This document shows positions 1 to 6,391 of a DNA stretch of 16,407 bases, in pieces. Each line of letters begins with the position of its first letter. Positions within the stretch are counted from its first letter, which is position 1. The notes beneath the pieces are model-generated. The model ran no database searches and was not told where the DNA came from. It saw only the letters and a list, made by a program, of their open reading frames with translations. Made by a program: the position numbers and the translations under genes. The DNA is from BS750m-G62 sp046483505 (lineage in GTDB: Bacteria; Planctomycetota; Phycisphaerae; FEN-1346): contig JAWODB010000070.1 in assembly GCA_046483505.1 (NCBI GenBank), positions 1 through 16,407 of the forward strand, in the 5' to 3' direction.

Positions 1-1246
1 TGCGGCCGATGTCGTGGAGGCGGGCGGCGATCTGGAGCGCCCCGACCTGGGACTGCGACAGTTCCAGCACCTGGCCCACCGGCATGGCGTACGCCAGGAC
101 GCGGGCGGCGTGGCCCTTCAGGTATCCGTCGCGCTGCTCGACGCCGTCGGCGATGGCCTCCAGCGAGGCGTAGATCTGGCACCGCTGGCGGTGGTGCAAC
201 TTGGCCGTCTGGATGGCCGGTCCCACCACCTGGGCGAGGTGGCCGACGGCCGTGACGTCGGCCGTCCCGAAGGCGGCGTCCGTGGCCTCGCGGTGGAGGA
301 CGATGGTGCCGACGCTCAGGCCCTGGAGCGGAATCGGCACGGCGAGCAGGCGGCCGTCCGGCCACAGGCCGTGTTCCTGTTCGTCCATCAGGCTGCTTTC
401 GGCGATGGACTCCACGTGGACGGTCTTGCTGCTCTGGGCGGCGCGGCACATGACGCCCGAGGTCAGCGGCCGGCGGAGCCACGACAGGGCCGCCGGATCA
501 TCGCTGTCCGGCCGCGTCCGGACCAGAAGGCCGACGGCGTGTTCCTGGGTCTCGTAGAGCGCCACGGTGCAGGAGTCGCAGGGCACGCGGTCGGCGGCGA
601 GTTCGGCGCACAGGCCGAGCAGGTCTTCCAGTTCGATGATGCCCATGACGGTGCGGGCGACGTCGGCGCAGACGGACACCTCGTCGAGCCGGCGGGCCAT
701 CCGCCGCGTCGACAGGACCAGGTCGTGGCTGGCGATGTCGAGTTTCTGGCTGACCTGGGCGTTGGTGGTCTCGAGTTTCGTCTTGGCCTGGGCGAGTTCG
801 GCGAAGCGGGTGTCGCGCTGCTCGTGGCGGCGGCGGGTCTCCAGCGACCGCGCCACGGCCTGCTTCATCTGCTCCAGGTCGAACGGCTTCTCGAGGAAGT
901 CGTCGAACCGGAGGCGGAGCGCCTCGATGCTGCTCTCCAGCGTGCCGCACCCCGTAATCGCGATGATCGCCAGGTGGGCGTCGGCGGTGCGGGCCTGCTC
1001 GGCCAGGCTCAGCCCGCCCAGCGACGGCATGACCAGGTCCGTGACCAGGCAGTCGAACGCCTCGTTCGTCAGGCGCTGGAGGGCCTCGGTCGGGTCCGTC
1101 TCGGACTCCACCCGCCACGTCGGGTCGGCGCTGGAGAGGAGGTCGGCCATGAGGGCGGCCATCTCCGGCTCGTCGTCCACGACCAGGATGCGGGCCTGCT
1201 GCTGGCCTTCCAGCACGTCGGCGCCGGCGGGACTCATCGTCGGCAT
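1..1246 (-). CDS. Receiver-GAF-HD-GYP response regulator (3' end beyond window)
   Basis: This is a response regulator whose output is probably hydrolysis of cyclic-di-GMP in the cytoplasm. The 415 visible residues show a receiver domain at about 18-135, with acidic pair D24/D25, phospho-acceptor D70 in a VTDLVMP motif and K120 in EKPF. A charged helical linker follows (about 136-195), then a GAF-like domain (about 195-350), then the start of an HD-GYP domain from about 357. The window ends just after its HDIGR motif (H411, D412), so the GYP part cannot be seen. The ATG at 1246 has an AGGGGAG ribosome site at good spacing; ATG 1237 is a weaker alternative. The gene lies 237 bases downstream of the HDOD kinase on the same strand, which is its likely phosphodonor. 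The usual HDIGK lysine is arginine here. The frame is open to the window edge. Confidence 0.88.
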   Translation of the reverse strand, partial: MPTMSPAGADVLEGQQQARILVVDDEPEMAALMADLLSSADPTWRVESETDPTEALQRLTNEAFDCLVTDLVMPSLGGLSLAEQARTADAHLAIIAITGCGTLESSIEALRLRFDDFLEKPFDLEQMKQAVARSLETRRRHEQRDTRFAELAQAKTKLETTNAQVSQKLDIASHDLVLSTRRMARRLDEVSVCADVARTVMGIIELEDLLGLCAELAADRVPCDSCTVALYETQEHAVGLLVRTRPDSDDPAALSWLRRPLTSGVMCRAAQSSKTVHVESIAESSLMDEQEHGLWPDGRLLAVPIPLQGLSVGTIVLHREATDAAFGTADVTAVGHLAQVVGPAIQTAKLHHRQRCQIYASLEAIADGVEQRDGYLKGHAARVLAYAMPVGQVLELSQSQVGALQIAARLHDIGR

Positions 1247-1294
1247 CGTTTGGCTCCCCTCTGCGTGTGCGTCGCGTTCTCGGCTATGGCGTCA

Positions 1295-1330
1295 GGAGGC
1301 CGACCGACGGCTGTGGGTCGATCGGCCTCC
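1295..1330 (-). other. Hairpin in the 237-base kinase/regulator gap
   Basis: A perfect 9-bp inverted repeat, GGAGGCCGA (1295-1303) and TCGGCCTCC (1322-1330), has an 18-base loop. It lies between the kinase stop (1484) and the start of the HD-GYP regulator (1246). No T-run follows on the minus strand, so it is not a classic terminator. It could be a partial terminator, an mRNA-stability hairpin or a processing site that lowers expression of the distal gene. The rest of the gap (1247-1483) shows no start codon with a ribosome site and no convincing promoter. Confidence 0.4.
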
Positions 1331-1483
1331 GTCGAAGGTCAGGCCACGGCGAGAGCTAGCCGCGAGAGCGAGGGGGGAGGGAGAGGCATCACTCGTCGCC
1401 GTGGCCGGTATCCGTTGTCGCGTCGGCCCGTGGCGGCGTTGGCCGACCGCGTTCTCGTGTGCGTCCTCCTTCCGCGCCGGGGC

Positions 1484-3775
1484 TTACGCCGTCTGTCCGG
1501 CGTCCCCGGGCGGGACGTTGGGGTCCGACGGTTCCGCGTCGGTTGCCGCTTGTGCAGCCTCGGCCGACGGAAACGTGACCCGGACGGTGGTGCCGTGTCC
1601 GGGGGTCGATTCCAGGGCCATCTTGCCCGCGTTCATCTGGATGGTGCGGTAGGCCTTCGAAAGGCCCAGGCCGCGCCGCCGGGCGGTCTCCTGCCCGCTG
1701 TAGAACGGATCGAACGCCCGGGCGCGAATCTCGGGCTCCATGCCGGGACCGTCGTCGGTGATGACGAACCGGACGGCGGCGCCGGCCGGCAGGGCTTCGA
1801 CGCGGATCTGAACCGTCCCGCCGCCCGACCGCGCGCACGCCTGGACGCCGTTGCGGACGGCCTCGCCGAGGGCGTCGGCGATCTGGTCGCCGTCCACCCG
1901 GATGGCGGGTGCCTGCTCGCTTCCGACGGCCACGACGCGGACGCCTTCGGCATCCTCGGCGGGCTGTTGGGCGTCGGCGACCCGCCGGGCCAGGGCGACC
2001 GGGTCCACGTGGTCCAGGCTTGGGGGGGGCGGCTTGGCGAACGCCCGCAGTTCCGCAATGATCTCGCTGATGCGGTGCGCCTGCTGGATGACCGTCTCAA
2101 GGGTCTTGCGGCGGTCGGGGTCCTGCTCGTCGGCGGCCAACTGCTGGATGCGGCCGCTGATGATGGCCAGGGGGTTGTTGATTTCATGGGCGGCGCCGGT
2201 GGCCATCTCGCTCAGCGAGGCCACGTTCTCGTCCAGGAGCGTGGCGCGGTGGGCCGCCTCGAGCCGCCGGTTCGCGTCGGCGAGTTCCTCCGACAGAGCC
2301 ACCAGATCGGCCTCGGCCTGGGCGCGCCGCAGGGCGATGCCCGCCACGCCGGCCAGGTCGGCGGCCTGATCGGCCTCGTGGGGATCCGGTTCCTTGGCGG
2401 CGTCGTTCCGCACGAAGAGGATGCCCCCGACGGTGGCGTCGCCGACCGTCATGGGCACGGCGTAGAACGGGCCGGGCCCGAGGTCGGGCCCCTGGCGATC
2501 GAGGAGCCAGGCGTGCGTGCGTTCGGCCCGCGCGGGGCCGGCCGTCGGCGGCCCGGTCTCGATCGGTCCGGCCAGGTCGTTCTGCGCCGGCAGGTCGTAC
2601 AGAAAATGGTCTTCGACGCCCCCGTTGGCCGTGCAGCGGAGCCCTTCGACGTAGCCCCCGTCGCGTGCCACGAGGTACGGCACGACGACGCGGCAGTCGA
2701 GGGCTTCGCGGATGGCGTCGGCGATGCGTTCCATGACCGCGCCGGGGCTGGTCCGGGCGGCCAGGTCGGCATTCAGCGCCATCACGCGCCCGGCATGGCC
2801 GCATGCGGTCTGGGCAGCCCGGGTCTGGCTCGCCCCTTTGCGGTGAATGCGACCAAGCCGCGCGTTTGCCGCCCGGTAGGCCTGTTGCATCCGGTCCTCG
2901 CCGGGGTGGTCATCGAAGCCCACCGGCTGCATATTCAGTTCCATCGCCTGTTCGATGTGTCGGCCGATGTGGTCGGCCTGCACGCCGGAGAGGCCCAGGC
3001 GTTCGGCGGCCTCGGCGGGATTCTCGCGGACCTGCTCGGACGGGTAGTACCCGAAGCCGTACTGGCGGGCCAGGAGGTCGGCCAGGCGGACGACCTGGGC
3101 CAGCGAACCGACGCCCGGCCGGGCCCCCTCGGGAATCTGGGCCTGGTGGTGCAGCCACATGACGTTCTGGAAGACCTCCGGGAAGCCCCACCGCTGGGCG
3201 AGGCGTTTGCCGAAGACCGCGTGGTCGATGCCCAGGAGGTTACGTTCGGCCTCGAGGAGGCCGCCGCCGCTCGTGCCCACGTCGTCGAGGACCTGGCGAT
3301 AGGCGCGCGGCAGAAGGACCCGGAGGGCAATCTGGCCGAGGTCGTGCAGCAGGCCCGACAGCAGGGCCGTTTCCGGCGAAACGGTCCCGAGCCGCGTGGC
3401 GATCATCTGGGAGACCATGGCGACGGCCAGCGTGTGTCGCCAGAGCACGGGCAGTTGAGCCTCCTGGAGGAGGTCGTCGTCGGCGGCCTGGGTGCTGAGC
3501 ATCTCGGCCGTCAGCGCGGAGAAGGGCACCGTCTCGAAGACGGCGTCGAGGCTGAGGAGGTCGTCGGCGGGCCGGCCGAGGTCGACGGCGAACTTGAGGG
3601 CCTTGGCGGCCAGGGCGGGGTCCGCCTCCAGGGCCATCTGGAGGTCGCGCCGGCTGGGCTTCTCGCCCGTCGCCACGGTCAGGACGTGGTGGGCCAGGCC
3701 CGGGAGCGTCGGGACCTGGTCCAGGTCCTCCAGCAGCAGTTCGATCTTTCGGCGTTTGAGACCGGCGGCCGGCAT
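1484..3775 (-). CDS. HDOD-GAF sensor histidine kinase
   Basis: This is a soluble sensor kinase of 763 residues with no membrane segments. An HDOD domain fills about 10-280 and includes HD-like H144/D145 in GLLHDLGQ. A GAF-like domain spans about 330-485, followed by a short coiled linker. The HisKA helix has phospho-acceptor H530 in GAAHEINNPLA. The ATPase domain shows an N box (N642), a G1 box DDGPGM (674-679), an F box FDPFY (688-692) and a G2 box RGLGLS (701-706). All catalytic boxes are intact. The Pro/Asp-rich tail after about 740 looks disordered. The gene starts 20 bases after the HTH-receiver gene and precedes the receiver-HD-GYP gene, so it probably phosphorylates one or both. A GAGGG ribosome-site-like sequence lies before ATG 3775. 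HDOD domains are usually scaffolds or degenerate signal domains, so the input signal is unknown. Confidence 0.93.
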   Translation of the reverse strand: MPAAGLKRRKIELLLEDLDQVPTLPGLAHHVLTVATGEKPSRRDLQMALEADPALAAKALKFAVDLGRPADDLLSLDAVFETVPFSALTAEMLSTQAADDDLLQEAQLPVLWRHTLAVAMVSQMIATRLGTVSPETALLSGLLHDLGQIALRVLLPRAYRQVLDDVGTSGGGLLEAERNLLGIDHAVFGKRLAQRWGFPEVFQNVMWLHHQAQIPEGARPGVGSLAQVVRLADLLARQYGFGYYPSEQVRENPAEAAERLGLSGVQADHIGRHIEQAMELNMQPVGFDDHPGEDRMQQAYRAANARLGRIHRKGASQTRAAQTACGHAGRVMALNADLAARTSPGAVMERIADAIREALDCRVVVPYLVARDGGYVEGLRCTANGGVEDHFLYDLPAQNDLAGPIETGPPTAGPARAERTHAWLLDRQGPDLGPGPFYAVPMTVGDATVGGILFVRNDAAKEPDPHEADQAADLAGVAGIALRRAQAEADLVALSEELADANRRLEAAHRATLLDENVASLSEMATGAAHEINNPLAIISGRIQQLAADEQDPDRRKTLETVIQQAHRISEIIAELRAFAKPPPPSLDHVDPVALARRVADAQQPAEDAEGVRVVAVGSEQAPAIRVDGDQIADALGEAVRNGVQACARSGGGTVQIRVEALPAGAAVRFVITDDGPGMEPEIRARAFDPFYSGQETARRRGLGLSKAYRTIQMNAGKMALESTPGHGTTVRVTFPSAEAAQAATDAEPSDPNVPPGDAGQTA

Positions 3776-3795
3776 GGTCGTACCGCCCTCGGGGG

Positions 3796-4359
3796 TCAGA
3801 GGTTAAGGAGTTCGCCGATGCGGCTGACGAGTTCCTCGATCTGGAACGGCTTGCGGAGGAAGGCGTCGACGCCCATTTCCTTGATCTTGGCCTGTTCGCT
3901 CTCGTCGATGTGGGCGCTGATGAGAATGATCTGCGTGTCTTCGAGGCCGGGATTGTTCCGGATCGTCTTGCAGACCACGTCGGCGTTGATGTCCGGCAGC
4001 AGGTAATCCAGCACGATGACGTCCGGGCGGAATTGCTGCGTCAGGAGGCCGGCGTCGTAGCCGGTGGAGGCGGTCTTGACCTCGAACCGGCCGTCGCGTT
4101 CCAGGACGTCGACGAGGAGTTCCACGATGCCGGGTTCATCGTCGACGACGAGGACCTTGGCCTTGTCGGAGTCGAGGTTCGTCAGGGGGATGTCGTTCTC
4201 TTTCATGAACTTGATGAGGCTCTCGCGCGGGATGCGGCGAAAGCGCGACCCCGGCACGTGGAACCCGTCGAGGCGGCCGGCGTCGAAGCAGCGGATGATG
4301 GTCTGCTGGCTGACGCGGCAGATTTTGGCGGCTTCCCCGGTAGAGTAGACGTCCTTCAT
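3796..4359 (-). CDS. Excisionase/MerR-type HTH fused to a C-terminal receiver
   Basis: This 187-residue protein has its DNA-binding domain first. Residues about 4-55 match an excisionase/MerR-like winged helix (STGEAAKICRVSQQTI, then GRLDGFHVPGSRFRRI). Residues about 67-187 form a receiver with acidic D73/D74, phospho-acceptor D118 in VIVLDYLLPD, S148 and K170 in RKPF. The order is the reverse of the common OmpR or NarL layout. It is the first gene of the operon, 20 bases before the HDOD-GAF kinase, which is its probable partner. The ATG at 4359 has an AGGGAG ribosome site. A strong promoter (4436-4464) overlapped by two 11-bp direct repeats lies upstream, which suggests autoregulation. Related MerR-type proteins such as BldC bind tandem direct repeats, so the repeats are plausible targets; that link is inferred. 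Confidence 0.92.
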   Translation of the reverse strand: MKDVYSTGEAAKICRVSQQTIIRCFDAGRLDGFHVPGSRFRRIPRESLIKFMKENDIPLTNLDSDKAKVLVVDDEPGIVELLVDVLERDGRFEVKTASTGYDAGLLTQQFRPDVIVLDYLLPDINADVVCKTIRNNPGLEDTQIILISAHIDESEQAKIKEMGVDAFLRKPFQIEELVSRIGELLNL

Positions 4360-4419
4360 GCCATGCTCCCTCGCTCATTCCCCTCGCGGCGCACGTCACC
4401 CTCCCTGTCCTTGCCCATC

Positions 4420-4459
4420 TCCCCCAGTTTCACACATTATCTATCGGTTCCCCCAGTTT
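4420..4459 (-). repeat. 11-bp direct repeats, operator-like
   Basis: The plus-strand sequence TCCCCCAGTTT occurs at 4420-4430 and again at 4449-4459, 29 bases apart start to start. On the coding strand it reads AAACTGGGGGA. One copy lies in the -35/-10 spacer and touches the -35 box. The other covers the predicted transcription start. A bound protein would therefore block RNA polymerase. No further exact copy was noticed by eye elsewhere in the window. Confidence 0.65.
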
Positions 4460-4464
4460 GTCAA
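4436..4464 (-). promoter_or_regulatory. Sigma-70-type promoter of the signalling operon
   Basis: On the minus strand a perfect -35 box TTGACA (4464-4459) is followed by exactly 17 bases and then GATAAT (4441-4436), five of six consensus bases. This is the best promoter in the window. Transcription should begin near 4429, leaving a leader of about 70 bases before ATG 4359. Confidence 0.8.
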
Positions 4465-4591
4465 CTTCAGGTTTTCATTCTGGGAATATAGCAAGTTCGG
4501 GCAGGGGCCGCAAGAACGTCCGATAACGCGTGCAGGGCGGATGGCCGGACGGCGTCGCCCTGGGCCGCGGACGACCGGGCGGCCCGCCCGG

Positions 4592-4628
4592 CGCAAAGAC
4601 AGCGGGCCGCGCCTGATGCACGGCCCGC
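4592..4628 (-). terminator. Intrinsic terminator-like hairpin after the exported-protein pair
   Basis: Read on the minus strand, an 11-bp stem (4628-4618 with 4612-4602, one T-G wobble) closes a five-base loop and is followed by TGTCTTTGCG, a modest T-rich tail. It begins 27 bases after the stop of the exported-protein gene at 4655. A second GC-rich hairpin, CCGGGC-GGCCC-GCCCGG, sits just beyond at 4575-4591. Together they should stop transcripts before the signalling-operon promoter. The rest of 4360-4654 outside these sites and the promoter shows no gene. Confidence 0.6.
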
Positions 4629-4654
4629 GGAGGGTCTGGGAGGGAATCGGACGG

Positions 4655-5341
4655 TTACCGTCGGCGGCCGCCGTCATAGTGCTTGCCGCCCGTGCCGCTG
4701 TAGTCGTCGTCGCGTTCCCAGGGTTTGCGGTCGTCATCGCTGCCGCCGCCCGTGGACTTGCTGCCCGTGCGGGCCTTCTGCTTCAGTTCCTTGGCGATCT
4801 TGGTCAGCGCTTCCTTGGCCTCGCCGTTGTCCTTGTCGATGGAGAGAATGCGTTTGTAGTATCCGATAGCGCCCCGGACGTTACCCTCGTCCTGGGCCTT
4901 CATGGCCAGTTCCAGGTAAATGTCGATGGCCTTCTGCTCGTTCGGGGCCTGGTACTGCTCCTTGATGGCATTCTTGAGACGGTCTTCGCGAAGCCGGTTA
5001 GCGGCGTTCTTGGCGGCCAGCGAGGCGCCCAGGTAGAATGTGGCGGCCCGTTCTTTGCACGCCAGGAGGAGGCGGGGATTCTGTCTGCCGGCCGGTTTGG
5101 CCTTCTCCTTCTCGTACGTCTTCATGGTCTTCTCGACGTCGGCCAGTTTCGCCTCGATCGGTTTAATGAGCCGATTGTACTGGACGTCGTTCAGTTCCGT
5201 CTTGAGGTCGACCGACCCCGAGGCCCCGGCGTCGTCCTTCTTCCCGTCGCCCTCTTTCCAGGGGACGCCGGCCGCTTCGGCCGTAATCGTCCCGGCAAGG
5301 ACGACGAGCCCTGCGAGCGCGACGATCAGCGTACGGTGCAT
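4655..5341 (-). CDS. Exported helical repeat-like protein, paralogue A
   Basis: This is a 228-residue exported protein of unknown function. The start is placed at ATG 5341, where AAAGGAG lies seven bases upstream and a typical Sec signal peptide begins (MHRTLIVALAGLVV, likely cut near residue 24). An in-frame ATG at 5365 would put charged residues before the signal. The mature protein begins with VPWK. It has Lys/Glu/Ala-rich helices resembling TPR/SEL-type repeats: YLELAMKAQDEGN followed by GAIGYYKRILSIDKDN matches one TPR unit at about 145-180. The hydrophilic, probably disordered tail contains TGGGSDDD, PWERDDD and a terminal GGRRR. It is clearly paralogous to the adjacent upstream gene at 5517-6224. 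I recognise no catalytic motif and no named family. It is probably periplasmic, as a structural or protein-interaction factor. Confidence 0.82.
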   Translation of the reverse strand: MHRTLIVALAGLVVLAGTITAEAAGVPWKEGDGKKDDAGASGSVDLKTELNDVQYNRLIKPIEAKLADVEKTMKTYEKEKAKPAGRQNPRLLLACKERAATFYLGASLAAKNAANRLREDRLKNAIKEQYQAPNEQKAIDIYLELAMKAQDEGNVRGAIGYYKRILSIDKDNGEAKEALTKIAKELKQKARTGSKSTGGGSDDDRKPWERDDDYSGTGGKHYDGGRRR

Positions 5342-5425
5342 GAGATGACTCCTTTCCCCGCCCATCGGCGGTACGGCGTTCGCGTGTGATGCCGAGATGG
5401 GTCCCGGATACGTCCTCGGCTCTGC

Positions 5426-5453
5426 GGCCCTGTCCCGTTGCGCCGGGACGGCC
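5426..5453 (-). other. Leader hairpin upstream of paralogue A
   Basis: GTCCCG (5432-5437) pairs with CGGGAC (5444-5449) around a six-base loop. GGCC (5426-5429) pairs with GGCC (5450-5453) outside a two-base bulge. It lies between the predicted promoter (5467-5494) and the start codon (5341), so it would form in the 5' leader of paralogue A. It lacks a T-run. It could also mark the end of transcripts from paralogue B. Confidence 0.35.
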
Positions 5454-5466
5454 TGCTACCCTTCGT

Positions 5467-5494
5467 ATTGTACCGATGCGCGGCCTGGTGCAAA
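5467..5494 (-). promoter_or_regulatory. Candidate promoter of paralogue A
   Basis: On the minus strand TTTGCA (5494-5489) is followed by 16 bases and TACAAT (5472-5467). The -10 box matches five of six consensus bases and the -35 is weaker. It lies in the 175-base gap between the two paralogues and gives a leader of about 120 bases. This suggests that paralogue A can be expressed independently of B. Confidence 0.5.
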
Positions 5495-5516
5495 CCCTAA
5501 AACCGCGCGGCGCGCC

Positions 5517-6224
5517 CTAGTACCAGCCGCGGCGTCGCCCGCCGCCGTAGTTGCGCCAATCGCTCCAGTCGCGGTTGTGGTCGCTGTCGGCGTCCCATTC
5601 CCAGGACTTCTTGTCTTCGGAACCGCCCCCCGTGTTGCCGGAACGGTTCCGGCGATCGCGGACGGCCTGCCGATACTCTTCGGCCAGTTGCTTGAGCACC
5701 TGTTTGGCCTGCTCGTTTTCGGGGTCGGCCCCCAGCGCCTTCTTGCAGAAGGCGGCCGCCTGCATCAGGTTGCCGCCCTCCCTGGCATCGCTGCTGAGTT
5801 CGAGGTAGACGCGTGCGGCCTGCTGCCGATTCGGCTTCTCGAATTGCTCCTCGATGCATGCCCGGTGGCTCGTCTTCTGGAGCATGAACGCGGCGCGCTT
5901 GGCGGCCTTGGCGGCGGCCTCGTACATCTGGGCCGACCGTAACTTGCACTTCATCAGGAGCGAGGTCCGCCGTTTGCCGGCGGGCTTCTCCATCTCCTTG
6001 TTGTAGGGCTCCATGGCCTTCTCGGCCAGGGCCATCTTCGATTCGATAGGTCCGACGATGCGCTCATACCGCGCCGGGCCTACGTCGGCCTTGATTTCTT
6101 CCAGCGTGGCCGGACCGCCGGCGCCGTCCTCATTGCCGCGCTTCCACGGGACATCCGCCAGAGCCACGGTCCCGAGGGCGAATACCGTCAGGACCGCCAG
6201 GACAAGACGTGTTGCGGCTGTCAT
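5517..6224 (-). CDS. Exported helical repeat-like protein, paralogue B
   Basis: This 235-residue exported protein of unknown function is the tandem paralogue of the gene at 4655-5341. A near-ideal AGGAGGT ribosome site precedes ATG 6224. The Sec signal peptide is MTAATRLVLAVLTVFALG with a likely cut after ALA (residue 23), giving a mature N-terminus DVPWK. Features shared with paralogue A, in order, are VPWK, RI..PIESK, KPAGK, CK.R.A..Y, EEQF..PN.Q.A..YLEL, GN...A..CKKAL..DPEN (TPR-like), TGGGS.D.K.WE.D.D and GGGRRR. The last residues, RRRGWY, extend past the paralogue. Conserved cysteines (about 93 and 124) differ partly between the two copies. No enzyme motif is visible. Conservation of both ends, including the low-complexity tail, suggests a real functional family. 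Confidence 0.84.
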   Translation of the reverse strand: MTAATRLVLAVLTVFALGTVALADVPWKRGNEDGAGGPATLEEIKADVGPARYERIVGPIESKMALAEKAMEPYNKEMEKPAGKRRTSLLMKCKLRSAQMYEAAAKAAKRAAFMLQKTSHRACIEEQFEKPNRQQAARVYLELSSDAREGGNLMQAAAFCKKALGADPENEQAKQVLKQLAEEYRQAVRDRRNRSGNTGGGSEDKKSWEWDADSDHNRDWSDWRNYGGGRRRGWY

Positions 6225-6293
6225 GGTCCACCTCCTTTTGAGCCGAATTGCGGGTCACGAAGTGTAACTGACAACACCGCTTCCTATTGCCGT

Positions 6294-6299
6294 ATTATA
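6294..6299 (-). promoter_or_regulatory. Perfect -10 box upstream of paralogue B
   Basis: On the minus strand TATAAT occurs at 6299-6294, about 70 bases before ATG 6224 (5'-GGG just before it). No good -35 sits 16-18 bases upstream; the best region is GC-rich with the short palindrome CTGTTCGACAG (6313-6323). An activator or alternative -35 recognition is possible. A 6-bp GC hairpin (6346-6360, CCGCGG twice around CAC) precedes it and could help to end glmM transcripts. Confidence 0.5.
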
Positions 6300-6391
6300 C
6301 CCGAAAAACGCCCTGTTCGACAGCACGAAATCCGCCCCGGCGCGCCCGCGGCACCCGCGGCGGCGTCAGGCGGGGCCGGGGTTCGGTCGCT

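Noticed and set aside
14..4006. A 1330-codon open frame on the plus strand
   Set aside because: It lies antisense to three genes with clear receiver, HDOD, GAF and kinase motifs. It is low-complexity, Gly/Arg/Val-rich and shows no domain. Long antisense frames are expected in very GC-rich DNA.
4360..4399. Possible longer N-terminus or small gene before the HTH-receiver
   Set aside because: The frame there is an overlapping shadow. ATG 4359 starts exactly at the HTH domain with AGGGAG upstream.
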